Assembly (NCBI GenBank): GCA_030844895.1
Contig: JAUTDX010007444.1
Span: 81,141 to 145,140, forward strand
Source: Ambrosia x helenae
Lineage: Eukaryota > Streptophyta > Magnoliopsida > Asterales > Asteraceae
Length of the DNA: 64,000 nt
Direction: 5' to 3'
Shown: piece by piece, positions 27,979 through 42,887 of the stretch
Layout of the letters: each line of letters starts with the position of its first letter
Position numbering within the stretch: the stretch's first letter is position 1
Made by a program: the position numbers and the translations under genes
The notes under the pieces: model-generated
The model's database searches: none
The model's input: only the letters and a program-made list of their open reading frames with translations
Told to the model about the DNA's origin: nothing

Positions 27979-29293
27979 TGTAGGTCAAAGAATACTGAAC
28001 AACAGTTTATAAAGGCTGGAAATTCTTACTCTTGGAAATAATTTTATAGCCTAATGTACACCCTTATTGGGTTAGTCACAGGACCCCGAATCTCCTATCC
28101 TTATAGGAGAAGCCTAATTATAGTATTAACAAACTAAAATGGGTGTCTCGTTGGACATTCAGGTGCTGTAGGTCAAAGAATACTGAACAACAGTTTATAA
28201 AGGCTGGAAATTCTTACTCTTGGAAATAATTTTATAGCCTAATGTACACCCTTATTGGGTTAGTCACAGGACCCCGAATCTCCTATCCTTATAGGAGAAG
28301 CCTAATTATAGTATTAACAAACTAAAATGGGTGTCTCGTTGGACATTCAGGTGCTGTAGGTCAAAGAATACTGAACAACAGTTTATAAAGGCTGGAAATT
28401 CTTACTCTTGGAAATAATTTTATAGCCTAATGTACACCCTTATTGGGTTAGTCACAGGACCCCGAATCTCCTATCCTTATAGGAGAAGCCTAATTATAGT
28501 ATTAACAAACTAAAATGGGTGTCTCGTTGGACATTCAGGTGCTGTAGGTCAAAGAATACTGAACAACAGTTTATAAAGGCTGGAAATTCTTACTCTTGGA
28601 AATAATTTTATAGCCTAATGTACACCCTTATTGGGTTAGTCACAGGACCCCGAATCTCCTATCCTTATAGGAGAAGCCTAATTATAGTATTAACAAACTA
28701 AAATGGGTGTCTCGTTGGACATTCAGGTGCTGTAGGTCAAAGAATACTGAACAACAGTTTATAAAGGCTGGAAATTCTTACTCTTGGAAATAATTTTATA
28801 GCCTAATGTACACCCTTATTGGGTTAGTCACAGGACCCCGAATCTCCTATCCTTATAGGAGAAGCCTAATTATAGTATTAACAAACTAAAATGGGTGTCT
28901 CGTTGGACATTCAGGTGCTGTAGGTCAAAGAATACTGAACAACAGTTTATAAAGGCTGGAAATTCTTACTCTTGGAAATAATTTTATAGCCTAATGTACA
29001 CCCTTATTGGGTTAGTCACAGGACCCCGAATCTCCTATCCTTATAGGAGAAGCCTAATTATAGTATTAACAAACTAAAATGGGTGTCTCGTTGGACATTC
29101 AGGTGCTGTAGGTCAAAGAATACTGAACAACAGTTTATAAAGGCTGGAAATTCTTACTCTTGGAAATAATTTTATAGCCTAATGTACACCCTTATTGGGT
29201 TAGTCACAGGACCCCGAATCTCCTATCCTTATAGGAGAAGCCTAATTATAGTATTAACAAACTAAAATGGGTGTCTCGTTGGACATTCAGGTG

Positions 29294-29294
29294 G
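29294..29294 (+). other. C154G substitution in unit 156
   Basis: This is the same change in unit 156 (0 modulo 6), a phase that also carries it in units 204, 228, 246 and 336. Confidence 0.9.
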
Positions 29295-29669
29295 TGTAGG
29301 TCAAAGAATACTGAACAACAGTTTATAAAGGCTGGAAATTCTTACTCTTGGAAATAATTTTATAGCCTAATGTACACCCTTATTGGGTTAGTCACAGGAC
29401 CCCGAATCTCCTATCCTTATAGGAGAAGCCTAATTATAGTATTAACAAACTAAAATGGGTGTCTCGTTGGACATTCAGGTGCTGTAGGTCAAAGAATACT
29501 GAACAACAGTTTATAAAGGCTGGAAATTCTTACTCTTGGAAATAATTTTATAGCCTAATGTACACCCTTATTGGGTTAGTCACAGGACCCCGAATCTCCT
29601 ATCCTTATAGGAGAAGCCTAATTATAGTATTAACAAACTAAAATGGGTGTCTCGTTGGACATTCAGGTG

Positions 29670-29670
29670 G
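29670..29670 (+). other. C154G substitution in unit 158
   Basis: This is the same change two units after the previous one. Unit 158 is 2 modulo 6, which does not fit the right-side phase rule for C154G, though that phase carries G156T at the neighbouring base. Confidence 0.9.
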
Positions 29671-32600
29671 TGTAGGTCAAAGAATACTGAACAACAGTTT
29701 ATAAAGGCTGGAAATTCTTACTCTTGGAAATAATTTTATAGCCTAATGTACACCCTTATTGGGTTAGTCACAGGACCCCGAATCTCCTATCCTTATAGGA
29801 GAAGCCTAATTATAGTATTAACAAACTAAAATGGGTGTCTCGTTGGACATTCAGGTGCTGTAGGTCAAAGAATACTGAACAACAGTTTATAAAGGCTGGA
29901 AATTCTTACTCTTGGAAATAATTTTATAGCCTAATGTACACCCTTATTGGGTTAGTCACAGGACCCCGAATCTCCTATCCTTATAGGAGAAGCCTAATTA
30001 TAGTATTAACAAACTAAAATGGGTGTCTCGTTGGACATTCAGGTGCTGTAGGTCAAAGAATACTGAACAACAGTTTATAAAGGCTGGAAATTCTTACTCT
30101 TGGAAATAATTTTATAGCCTAATGTACACCCTTATTGGGTTAGTCACAGGACCCCGAATCTCCTATCCTTATAGGAGAAGCCTAATTATAGTATTAACAA
30201 ACTAAAATGGGTGTCTCGTTGGACATTCAGGTGCTGTAGGTCAAAGAATACTGAACAACAGTTTATAAAGGCTGGAAATTCTTACTCTTGGAAATAATTT
30301 TATAGCCTAATGTACACCCTTATTGGGTTAGTCACAGGACCCCGAATCTCCTATCCTTATAGGAGAAGCCTAATTATAGTATTAACAAACTAAAATGGGT
30401 GTCTCGTTGGACATTCAGGTGCTGTAGGTCAAAGAATACTGAACAACAGTTTATAAAGGCTGGAAATTCTTACTCTTGGAAATAATTTTATAGCCTAATG
30501 TACACCCTTATTGGGTTAGTCACAGGACCCCGAATCTCCTATCCTTATAGGAGAAGCCTAATTATAGTATTAACAAACTAAAATGGGTGTCTCGTTGGAC
30601 ATTCAGGTGCTGTAGGTCAAAGAATACTGAACAACAGTTTATAAAGGCTGGAAATTCTTACTCTTGGAAATAATTTTATAGCCTAATGTACACCCTTATT
30701 GGGTTAGTCACAGGACCCCGAATCTCCTATCCTTATAGGAGAAGCCTAATTATAGTATTAACAAACTAAAATGGGTGTCTCGTTGGACATTCAGGTGCTG
30801 TAGGTCAAAGAATACTGAACAACAGTTTATAAAGGCTGGAAATTCTTACTCTTGGAAATAATTTTATAGCCTAATGTACACCCTTATTGGGTTAGTCACA
30901 GGACCCCGAATCTCCTATCCTTATAGGAGAAGCCTAATTATAGTATTAACAAACTAAAATGGGTGTCTCGTTGGACATTCAGGTGCTGTAGGTCAAAGAA
31001 TACTGAACAACAGTTTATAAAGGCTGGAAATTCTTACTCTTGGAAATAATTTTATAGCCTAATGTACACCCTTATTGGGTTAGTCACAGGACCCCGAATC
31101 TCCTATCCTTATAGGAGAAGCCTAATTATAGTATTAACAAACTAAAATGGGTGTCTCGTTGGACATTCAGGTGCTGTAGGTCAAAGAATACTGAACAACA
31201 GTTTATAAAGGCTGGAAATTCTTACTCTTGGAAATAATTTTATAGCCTAATGTACACCCTTATTGGGTTAGTCACAGGACCCCGAATCTCCTATCCTTAT
31301 AGGAGAAGCCTAATTATAGTATTAACAAACTAAAATGGGTGTCTCGTTGGACATTCAGGTGCTGTAGGTCAAAGAATACTGAACAACAGTTTATAAAGGC
31401 TGGAAATTCTTACTCTTGGAAATAATTTTATAGCCTAATGTACACCCTTATTGGGTTAGTCACAGGACCCCGAATCTCCTATCCTTATAGGAGAAGCCTA
31501 ATTATAGTATTAACAAACTAAAATGGGTGTCTCGTTGGACATTCAGGTGCTGTAGGTCAAAGAATACTGAACAACAGTTTATAAAGGCTGGAAATTCTTA
31601 CTCTTGGAAATAATTTTATAGCCTAATGTACACCCTTATTGGGTTAGTCACAGGACCCCGAATCTCCTATCCTTATAGGAGAAGCCTAATTATAGTATTA
31701 ACAAACTAAAATGGGTGTCTCGTTGGACATTCAGGTGCTGTAGGTCAAAGAATACTGAACAACAGTTTATAAAGGCTGGAAATTCTTACTCTTGGAAATA
31801 ATTTTATAGCCTAATGTACACCCTTATTGGGTTAGTCACAGGACCCCGAATCTCCTATCCTTATAGGAGAAGCCTAATTATAGTATTAACAAACTAAAAT
31901 GGGTGTCTCGTTGGACATTCAGGTGCTGTAGGTCAAAGAATACTGAACAACAGTTTATAAAGGCTGGAAATTCTTACTCTTGGAAATAATTTTATAGCCT
32001 AATGTACACCCTTATTGGGTTAGTCACAGGACCCCGAATCTCCTATCCTTATAGGAGAAGCCTAATTATAGTATTAACAAACTAAAATGGGTGTCTCGTT
32101 GGACATTCAGGTGCTGTAGGTCAAAGAATACTGAACAACAGTTTATAAAGGCTGGAAATTCTTACTCTTGGAAATAATTTTATAGCCTAATGTACACCCT
32201 TATTGGGTTAGTCACAGGACCCCGAATCTCCTATCCTTATAGGAGAAGCCTAATTATAGTATTAACAAACTAAAATGGGTGTCTCGTTGGACATTCAGGT
32301 GCTGTAGGTCAAAGAATACTGAACAACAGTTTATAAAGGCTGGAAATTCTTACTCTTGGAAATAATTTTATAGCCTAATGTACACCCTTATTGGGTTAGT
32401 CACAGGACCCCGAATCTCCTATCCTTATAGGAGAAGCCTAATTATAGTATTAACAAACTAAAATGGGTGTCTCGTTGGACATTCAGGTGCTGTAGGTCAA
32501 AGAATACTGAACAACAGTTTATAAAGGCTGGAAATTCTTACTCTTGGAAATAATTTTATAGCCTAATGTACACCCTTATTGGGTTAGTCACAGGACCCCG

Positions 32601-35600
32601 AATCTCCTATCCTTATAGGAGAAGCCTAATTATAGTATTAACAAACTAAAATGGGTGTCTCGTTGGACATTCAGGTGCTGTAGGTCAAAGAATACTGAAC
32701 AACAGTTTATAAAGGCTGGAAATTCTTACTCTTGGAAATAATTTTATAGCCTAATGTACACCCTTATTGGGTTAGTCACAGGACCCCGAATCTCCTATCC
32801 TTATAGGAGAAGCCTAATTATAGTATTAACAAACTAAAATGGGTGTCTCGTTGGACATTCAGGTGCTGTAGGTCAAAGAATACTGAACAACAGTTTATAA
32901 AGGCTGGAAATTCTTACTCTTGGAAATAATTTTATAGCCTAATGTACACCCTTATTGGGTTAGTCACAGGACCCCGAATCTCCTATCCTTATAGGAGAAG
33001 CCTAATTATAGTATTAACAAACTAAAATGGGTGTCTCGTTGGACATTCAGGTGCTGTAGGTCAAAGAATACTGAACAACAGTTTATAAAGGCTGGAAATT
33101 CTTACTCTTGGAAATAATTTTATAGCCTAATGTACACCCTTATTGGGTTAGTCACAGGACCCCGAATCTCCTATCCTTATAGGAGAAGCCTAATTATAGT
33201 ATTAACAAACTAAAATGGGTGTCTCGTTGGACATTCAGGTGCTGTAGGTCAAAGAATACTGAACAACAGTTTATAAAGGCTGGAAATTCTTACTCTTGGA
33301 AATAATTTTATAGCCTAATGTACACCCTTATTGGGTTAGTCACAGGACCCCGAATCTCCTATCCTTATAGGAGAAGCCTAATTATAGTATTAACAAACTA
33401 AAATGGGTGTCTCGTTGGACATTCAGGTGCTGTAGGTCAAAGAATACTGAACAACAGTTTATAAAGGCTGGAAATTCTTACTCTTGGAAATAATTTTATA
33501 GCCTAATGTACACCCTTATTGGGTTAGTCACAGGACCCCGAATCTCCTATCCTTATAGGAGAAGCCTAATTATAGTATTAACAAACTAAAATGGGTGTCT
33601 CGTTGGACATTCAGGTGCTGTAGGTCAAAGAATACTGAACAACAGTTTATAAAGGCTGGAAATTCTTACTCTTGGAAATAATTTTATAGCCTAATGTACA
33701 CCCTTATTGGGTTAGTCACAGGACCCCGAATCTCCTATCCTTATAGGAGAAGCCTAATTATAGTATTAACAAACTAAAATGGGTGTCTCGTTGGACATTC
33801 AGGTGCTGTAGGTCAAAGAATACTGAACAACAGTTTATAAAGGCTGGAAATTCTTACTCTTGGAAATAATTTTATAGCCTAATGTACACCCTTATTGGGT
33901 TAGTCACAGGACCCCGAATCTCCTATCCTTATAGGAGAAGCCTAATTATAGTATTAACAAACTAAAATGGGTGTCTCGTTGGACATTCAGGTGCTGTAGG
34001 TCAAAGAATACTGAACAACAGTTTATAAAGGCTGGAAATTCTTACTCTTGGAAATAATTTTATAGCCTAATGTACACCCTTATTGGGTTAGTCACAGGAC
34101 CCCGAATCTCCTATCCTTATAGGAGAAGCCTAATTATAGTATTAACAAACTAAAATGGGTGTCTCGTTGGACATTCAGGTGCTGTAGGTCAAAGAATACT
34201 GAACAACAGTTTATAAAGGCTGGAAATTCTTACTCTTGGAAATAATTTTATAGCCTAATGTACACCCTTATTGGGTTAGTCACAGGACCCCGAATCTCCT
34301 ATCCTTATAGGAGAAGCCTAATTATAGTATTAACAAACTAAAATGGGTGTCTCGTTGGACATTCAGGTGCTGTAGGTCAAAGAATACTGAACAACAGTTT
34401 ATAAAGGCTGGAAATTCTTACTCTTGGAAATAATTTTATAGCCTAATGTACACCCTTATTGGGTTAGTCACAGGACCCCGAATCTCCTATCCTTATAGGA
34501 GAAGCCTAATTATAGTATTAACAAACTAAAATGGGTGTCTCGTTGGACATTCAGGTGCTGTAGGTCAAAGAATACTGAACAACAGTTTATAAAGGCTGGA
34601 AATTCTTACTCTTGGAAATAATTTTATAGCCTAATGTACACCCTTATTGGGTTAGTCACAGGACCCCGAATCTCCTATCCTTATAGGAGAAGCCTAATTA
34701 TAGTATTAACAAACTAAAATGGGTGTCTCGTTGGACATTCAGGTGCTGTAGGTCAAAGAATACTGAACAACAGTTTATAAAGGCTGGAAATTCTTACTCT
34801 TGGAAATAATTTTATAGCCTAATGTACACCCTTATTGGGTTAGTCACAGGACCCCGAATCTCCTATCCTTATAGGAGAAGCCTAATTATAGTATTAACAA
34901 ACTAAAATGGGTGTCTCGTTGGACATTCAGGTGCTGTAGGTCAAAGAATACTGAACAACAGTTTATAAAGGCTGGAAATTCTTACTCTTGGAAATAATTT
35001 TATAGCCTAATGTACACCCTTATTGGGTTAGTCACAGGACCCCGAATCTCCTATCCTTATAGGAGAAGCCTAATTATAGTATTAACAAACTAAAATGGGT
35101 GTCTCGTTGGACATTCAGGTGCTGTAGGTCAAAGAATACTGAACAACAGTTTATAAAGGCTGGAAATTCTTACTCTTGGAAATAATTTTATAGCCTAATG
35201 TACACCCTTATTGGGTTAGTCACAGGACCCCGAATCTCCTATCCTTATAGGAGAAGCCTAATTATAGTATTAACAAACTAAAATGGGTGTCTCGTTGGAC
35301 ATTCAGGTGCTGTAGGTCAAAGAATACTGAACAACAGTTTATAAAGGCTGGAAATTCTTACTCTTGGAAATAATTTTATAGCCTAATGTACACCCTTATT
35401 GGGTTAGTCACAGGACCCCGAATCTCCTATCCTTATAGGAGAAGCCTAATTATAGTATTAACAAACTAAAATGGGTGTCTCGTTGGACATTCAGGTGCTG
35501 TAGGTCAAAGAATACTGAACAACAGTTTATAAAGGCTGGAAATTCTTACTCTTGGAAATAATTTTATAGCCTAATGTACACCCTTATTGGGTTAGTCACA

Positions 35601-36157
35601 GGACCCCGAATCTCCTATCCTTATAGGAGAAGCCTAATTATAGTATTAACAAACTAAAATGGGTGTCTCGTTGGACATTCAGGTGCTGTAGGTCAAAGAA
35701 TACTGAACAACAGTTTATAAAGGCTGGAAATTCTTACTCTTGGAAATAATTTTATAGCCTAATGTACACCCTTATTGGGTTAGTCACAGGACCCCGAATC
35801 TCCTATCCTTATAGGAGAAGCCTAATTATAGTATTAACAAACTAAAATGGGTGTCTCGTTGGACATTCAGGTGCTGTAGGTCAAAGAATACTGAACAACA
35901 GTTTATAAAGGCTGGAAATTCTTACTCTTGGAAATAATTTTATAGCCTAATGTACACCCTTATTGGGTTAGTCACAGGACCCCGAATCTCCTATCCTTAT
36001 AGGAGAAGCCTAATTATAGTATTAACAAACTAAAATGGGTGTCTCGTTGGACATTCAGGTGCTGTAGGTCAAAGAATACTGAACAACAGTTTATAAAGGC
36101 TGGAAATTCTTACTCTTGGAAATAATTTTATAGCCTAATGTACACCCTTATTGGGTT

Positions 36158-36161
36158 GGTT
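36158..36161 (+). other. First length variant: GGTT duplication in unit 193
   Basis: TTGGGTTAG becomes TTGGGTTGGTTAG, a 4-bp tandem duplication. It marks the end of the perfectly periodic block. Full copies recur at about 38424, 41440, 42946, 50858, 51615, 55384, 58770, 62152, 62922 and 63305. Shortened forms of 1 to 3 extra bases occur in other units of the same six-unit phases. Confidence 0.9.
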
Positions 36162-38171
36162 AGTCACAGGACCCCGAATCTCCTATCCTTATAGGAGAAG
36201 CCTAATTATAGTATTAACAAACTAAAATGGGTGTCTCGTTGGACATTCAGGTGCTTGTAGGTCAAAGAATACTGAACAACAGTTTATAAAGGCTGGAAAT
36301 TCTTACTCTTGGAAATAATTTTATAGCCTAATGTACACCCTTATTGGGTTAGTCACAGGACCCGAATCTCCTATCCTTATAGGAGAAGCCTAATTATAGT
36401 ATTAACAAACTAAAATGGGTGTCTCGTTGGACATTCAGGTGCTGTAGGTCAAAGAATACTGAACAACAGTTTATAAAGGCTGGAAATTCTTACTCTTGGA
36501 AATAATTTTATAGCCTAATGTACACCCTTATTGGGTTAGTCACAGGACCCCGAATCTCCTATCCTTATAGGAGAAGCCTAATTATAGTATTAACAAACTA
36601 AAATGGGTGTCTCGTTGGACATTCAGGTGCTGTAGGTCAAAGAATACTGAACAACAGTTTATAAAGGCTGGAAATTCTTACTCTTGGAAATAATTTTATA
36701 GCCTAATGTACACCCTTATTGGGTTAGTTAGTCACAGGACCCCGAATCTCCTATCCTTATAGGAGAAGCCTAATTATAGTATTAACAAACTAAAATGGGT
36801 GTCTCGTTGGACATTCAGGTGCTGTAGGTCAAAGAATACTGAACAACAGTTTATAAAGGCTGGAAATTCTTACTCTTGGAAATAATTTTATAGCCTAATG
36901 TACACCCTTATTGGGTTAGTCACAGGACCCCGAATCTCCTATCCTTATAGGAGAAGCCTAATTATAGTATTAACAAACTAAAATGGGTGTCTCGTTGGAC
37001 ATTCAGGTGCTGTAGGTCAAAGAATACTGAACAACAGTTTATAAAGGCTGGAAATTCTTACTCTTGGAAATAATTTTATAGCCTAATGTACACCCTTATT
37101 GGGTTAGTCACAGGACCCCGAATCTCCTATCCTTATAGGAGAAGCCTAATTATAGTATTAACAAACTAAAATGGGTGTCTCGTTGGACATTCAGGTGCTG
37201 TAGGTCAAAGAATACTGAACAACAGTTTATAAAGGCTGGAAATTCTTACTCTTGGAAATAATTTTATAGCCTAATGTACACCCTTATTGGGTTAGTCACA
37301 GGACCCCGAATCTCCTATCCTTATAGGAGAAGCCTAATTATAGTATTAACAAACTAAAATGGGTGTCTCGTTGGACATTCAGGTGCTGTAGGTCAAAGAA
37401 TACTGAACAACAGTTTATAAAGGCTGGAAATTCTTACTCTTGGAAATAATTTTATAGCCTAATGTACACCCTTATTGGGTTAGTCACAGGACCCGAATCT
37501 CCTATCCTTATAGGAGAAGCCTAATTATAGTATTAACAAACTAAAATGGGTGTCTCGTTGGACATTCAGGTGCTGTAGGTCAAAGAATACTGAACAACAG
37601 TTTATAAAGGCTGGAAATTCTTACTCTTGGAAATAATTTTATAGCCTAATGTACACCCTTATTGGGTTAGTCACAGGACCCCGAATCTCCTATCCTTATA
37701 GGAGAAGCCTAATTATAGTATTAACAAACTAAAATGGGTGTCTCGTTGGACATTCAGGTGCTGTAGGTCAAAGAATACTGAACAACAGTTTATAAAGGCT
37801 GGAAATTCTTACTCTTGGAAATAATTTTATAGCCTAATGTACACCCTTATTGGGTTAGTCACAGGACCCCGAATCTCCTATCCTTATAGGAGAAGCCTAA
37901 TTATAGTATTAACAAACTAAAATGGGTGTCTCGTTGGACATTCAGGTGCTGTAGGTCAAAGAATACTGAACAACAGTTTATAAAGGCTGGAAATTCTTAC
38001 TCTTGGAAATAATTTTATAGCCTAATGTACACCCTTATTGGGTTAGTCACAGGACCCCGAATCTCCTATCCTTATAGGAGAAGCCTAATTATAGTATTAA
38101 CAAACTAAAATGGGTGTCTCGTTGGACATTCAGGTGGTGTAGGTCAAAGAATACTGAACAACAGTTTATAA

Positions 38172-38363
38172 AGGCTGGAAATTCTTACTCTTGGAAATAA
38201 TTTTATAGCCTAATGTACACCCTTATTGGGTTAGTCACAGGACCCCGAATCTCCTATCCTTATAGGAGAAGCCTAATTATAGTATTAACAAACTAAAATG
38301 GGTGTCTCGTTGGACATTCAGGTGGTGTATGTAGGTCAAAGAATACTGAACAACAGTTTATAA
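38172..38363 (+). repeat. Unit 204: variant monomer with C154G and a 4-bp insertion
   Basis: This unit is 192 bp. Its 154 region reads GGTGGTGTATGTAGG, combining the C154G change with a 4-bp insertion that partly repeats the following GTAGG. The unit before it (203) also has C154G at 38137, and the unit after it (205) has the GGTT duplication. Confidence 0.85.
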
Positions 38364-41300
38364 AGGCTGGAAATTCTTACTCTTGGAAATAATTTTATAG
38401 CCTAATGTACACCCTTATTGGGTTGGTTAGTCACAGGACCCCGAATCTCCTATCCTTATAGGAGAAGCCTAATTATAGTATTAACAAACTAAAATGGGTG
38501 TCTCGTTGGACATTCAGGTGCTGTAGGTCAAAGAATACTGAACAACAGTTTATAAAGGCTGGAAATTCTTACTCTTGGAAATAATTTTATAGCCTAATGT
38601 ACACCCTTATTGGGTTAGTCACAGGACCCGAATCTCCTATCCTTATAGGAGAAGCCTAATTATAGTATTAACAAACTAAAATGGGTGTCTCGTTGGACAT
38701 TCAGGTGCTTTAGGTCAAAGAATACTGAACAACAGTTTATAAAGGCTGGAAATTCTTACTCTTGGAAATAATTTTATAGCCTAATGTACACCCTTATTGG
38801 GTTAGTCACAGGACCCCGAATCTCCTATCCTTATAGGAGAAGCCTAATTATAGTATTAACAAACTAAAATGGGTGTCTCGTTGGACATTCAGGTGCTGTA
38901 GGTCAAAGAATACTGAACAACAGTTTATAAAGGCTGGAAATTCTTACTCTTGGAAATAATTTTATAGCCTAATGTACACCCTTATGGGTTGGTTAGTCAC
39001 AGGACCCCGAATCTCCTATCCTTATAGGAGAAGCCTAATTATAGTATTAACAAACTAAAATGGGTGTCTCGTTGGACATTCAGGTGCTGTAGGTCAAAGA
39101 ATACTGAACAACAGTTTATAAAGGCTGGAAATTCTTACTCTTGGAAATAATTTTATAGCCTAATGTACACCCTTATTGGGTTAGTCACAGGACCCCGAAT
39201 CTCCTATCCTTATAGGAGAAGCCTAATTATAGTATTAACAAACTAAAATGGGTGTCTCGTTGGACATTCAGGTGCTGTAGGTCAAAGAATACTGAACAAC
39301 AGTTTATAAAGGCTGGAAATTCTTACTCTTGGAAATAATTTTATAGCCTAATGTACACCCTTATTGGGTTAGTCACAGGACCCCGAATCTCCTATCCTTA
39401 TAGGAGAAGCCTAATTATAGTATTAACAAACTAAAATGGGTGTCTCGTTGGACATTCAGGTGCTGTAGGTCAAAGAATACTGAACAACAGTTTATAAAGG
39501 CTGGAAATTCTTACTCTTGGAAATAATTTTATAGCCTAATGTACACCCTTATTGTTGGTTAGTCACAGGACCCCGAATCTCCTATCCTTATAGGAGAAGC
39601 CTAATTATAGTATTAACAAACTAAAATGGGTGTCTCGTTGGACATTCAGGTGCTGTAGGTCAAAGAATACTGAACAACAGTTTATAAAGGCTGGAAATTC
39701 TTACTCTTGGAAATAATTTTATAGCCTAATGTACACCCTTATTGGGTTAGTCACAGGACCCCGAATCTCCTATCCTTATAGGAGAAGCCTAATTATAGTA
39801 TTAACAAACTAAAATGGGTGTCTCGTTGGACATTCAGGTGCTGTAGGTCAAAGAATACTGAACAACAGTTTATAAAGGCTGGAAATTCTTACTCTTGGAA
39901 ATAATTTTATAGCCTAATGTACACCCTTATTGGGTTAGTCACAGGACCCCGAATCTCCTATCCTTATAGGAGAAGCCTAATTATAGTATTAACAAACTAA
40001 AATGGGTGTCTCGTTGGACATTCAGGTGCTGTAGGTCAAAGAATACTGAACAACAGTTTATAAAGGCTGGAAATTCTTACTCTTGGAAATAATTTTATAG
40101 CCTAATGTACACCCTTATTGGGTTAGTCACAGGACCCCGAATCTCCTATCCTTATAGGAGAAGCCTAATTATAGTATTAACAAACTAAAATGGGTGTCTC
40201 GTTGGACATTCAGGTGCTGTAGGTCAAAGAATACTGAACAACAGTTTATAAAGGCTGGAAATTCTTACTCTTGGAAATAATTTTATAGCCTAATGTACAC
40301 CCTTATTGGGTTAGTCACAGGACCCCGAATCTCCTATCCTTATAGGAGAAGCCTAATTATAGTATTAACAAACTAAAATGGGTGTCTCGTTGGACATTCA
40401 GGTGCTGTAGGTCAAAGAATACTGAACAACAGTTTATAAAGGCTGGAAATTCTTACTCTTGGAAATAATTTTATAGCCTAATGTACACCCTTATTGGGTT
40501 AGTCACAGGACCCCGAATCTCCTATCCTTATAGGAGAAGCCTAATTATAGTATTAACAAACTAAAATGGGGTGTCTCGTTGGACATTCAGGTGTGTAGGT
40601 CAAAGAATACTGAACAACAGTTTATAAAGGCTGGAAATTCTTACTCTTGGAAATAATTTTATAGCCTAATGTACACCCTTATTGGGTTTAGTCACAGGAC
40701 CCCGAATCTCCTATCCTTATAGGAGAAGCCTAATTATAGTATTAACAAACTAAAATGGGTGTCTCGTTGGACATTCAGGTGCTGTAGGTCAAAGAATACT
40801 GAACAACAGTTTATAAAGGCTGGAAATTCTTACTCTTGGAAATAATTTTATAGCCTAATGTACACCCTTATTGGGTTAGTCACAGGACCCCGAATCTCCT
40901 ATCCTTATAGGAGAAGCCTAATTATAGTATTAACAAACTAAAATGGGTGTCTCGTTGGACATTCAGGTGCTGTAGGTCAAAGAATACTGAACAACAGTTT
41001 ATAAAGGCTGGAAATTCTTACTCTTGGAAATAATTTTATAGCCTAATGTACACCCTTATTGGGTTAGTCACAGGACCCCGAATCTCCTATCCTTATAGGA
41101 GAAGCCTAATTATAGTATTAACAAACTAAAATGGGTGTCTCGTTGGACATTCAGGTGCTGTAGGTCAAAGAATACTGAACAACAGTTTATAAAGGCTGGA
41201 AATTCTTACTCTTGGAAATAATTTTATAGCCTAATGTACACCCTTATTGGGTTAGTCACAGGACCCCGAATCTCCTATCCTTATAGGAGAAGCCTAATTA

Positions 41301-42887
41301 TAGTATTAACAAACTAAAATGGGTGTCTCGTTGGACATTCAGGTGGTGTAGGTCAAAGAATACTGAACAACAGTTTATAAAGGCTGGAAATTCTTACTCT
41401 TGGAAATAATTTTATAGCCTAATGTACACCCTTATTGGGTTGGTTAGTCACAGGACCCCGAATCTCCTATCCTTATAGGAGAAGCCTAATTATAGTATTA
41501 ACAAACTAAAATGGGTGTCTCGTTGGACATTCAGGTGCTGTAGGTCAAAGAATACTGAACAACAGTTTATAAAGGCTGGAAATTCTTACTCTTGGAAATA
41601 ATTTTATAGCCTAATGTACACCCTTATTGGGTTAGTCACAGGACCCCGAATCTCCTATCCTTATAGGAGAAGCCTAATTATAGTATTAACAAACTAAAAT
41701 GGGTGTCTCGTTGGACATTCAGGTGCTGTAGGTCAAAGAATACTGAACAACAGTTTATAAAGGCTGGAAATTCTTACTCTTGGAAATAATTTTATAGCCT
41801 AATGTACACCTTATTGGGGTTAGTCACAGGGACCCCGAATCTCCTATCCTTATAGGAGAAGCCTAATTATAGTATTAACAAACTAAAATGGGTGTCTCGT
41901 TGGACATTCAGGTGCTTTAGGTCAAAGAATACTGAACAACAGTTTATAAAGGCTGGAAATTCTTACTCTTGGAAATAATTTTATAGCCTAATGTACACCC
42001 TTATTGGGTTAGTCACAGGACCCCGAATCTCCTATCCTTATAGGAGAAGCCTAATTATAGTATTAACAAACTAAAATGGGTGTCTCGTTGGACATTCAGG
42101 TGCTGTAGGTCAAAGAATACTGAACAACAGTTTATAAAGGCTGGAAATTCTTACTCTTGGAAATAATTTTATAGCCTAATGTACACCCTTATTGGGTTAG
42201 TCACAGGACCCCGAATCTCCTATCCTTATAGGAGAAGCCTAATTATAGTATTAACAAACTAAAATGGGTGTCTCGTTGGACATTCAGGTGCTGTAGGTCA
42301 AAGAATACTGAACAACAGTTATAAAGGCTGGAAATTCTTACTCTTGGAAATAATTTTATAGCCTAATGTACACCCTTATTGGGTTAGTCACAGGACCCCG
42401 AATCTCCTATCCTTATAGGAGAAGCCTAATTATAGTATTAACAAACTAAAATGGGTGTCTCGTTGGACATTCAGGTGCTGTAGGTCAAAGAATACTGAAC
42501 AACAGTTTATAAAGGCTGGAAATTCTTACTCTTGGAAATAATTTTATAGCCTAATGTACACCCTTATTGGGTTAGTCACAGGACCCCGAATCTCCTATCC
42601 TTATAGGAGAAGCCTAATTATAGTATTAACAAACTAAAATGGGTGTCTCGTTGGACATTCAGGTGCTGTAGGTCAAAGAATACTGAACAACAGTTTATAA
42701 AGGCTGGAAATTCTTACTCTTGGAAATAATTTTATAGCCTAATGTACACCCTTATTGGGTTAGTCACAGGACCCGAATCTCCTATCCTTATAGGAGAAGC
42801 CTAATTATAGTATTAACAAACTAAAATGGGTGTCTCGTTGGACATTCAGGTGGTGTAGGTCAAAGAATACTGAACAACAGTTTATAA

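Larger units (their letters stand above)
1..36096. repeat. Homogeneous block: 192 near-identical 188-bp units
   Basis: All 192 units are exactly 188 bp: the text returns to the same phase every 2,820 bases (15 units) from 1 through 33841, and unit 193 starts at 36097. The only differences I detected are four C-to-G changes at monomer position 154, in units 112, 149, 156 and 158. The first 111 units appear identical. No higher-order structure is visible here. Satellites usually show some divergence among monomers, so this is either a very recent amplification or gene-conversion product, or an assembly consensus that has forced all units to one sequence. The sequence alone cannot decide between these. 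Confidence 0.95.
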
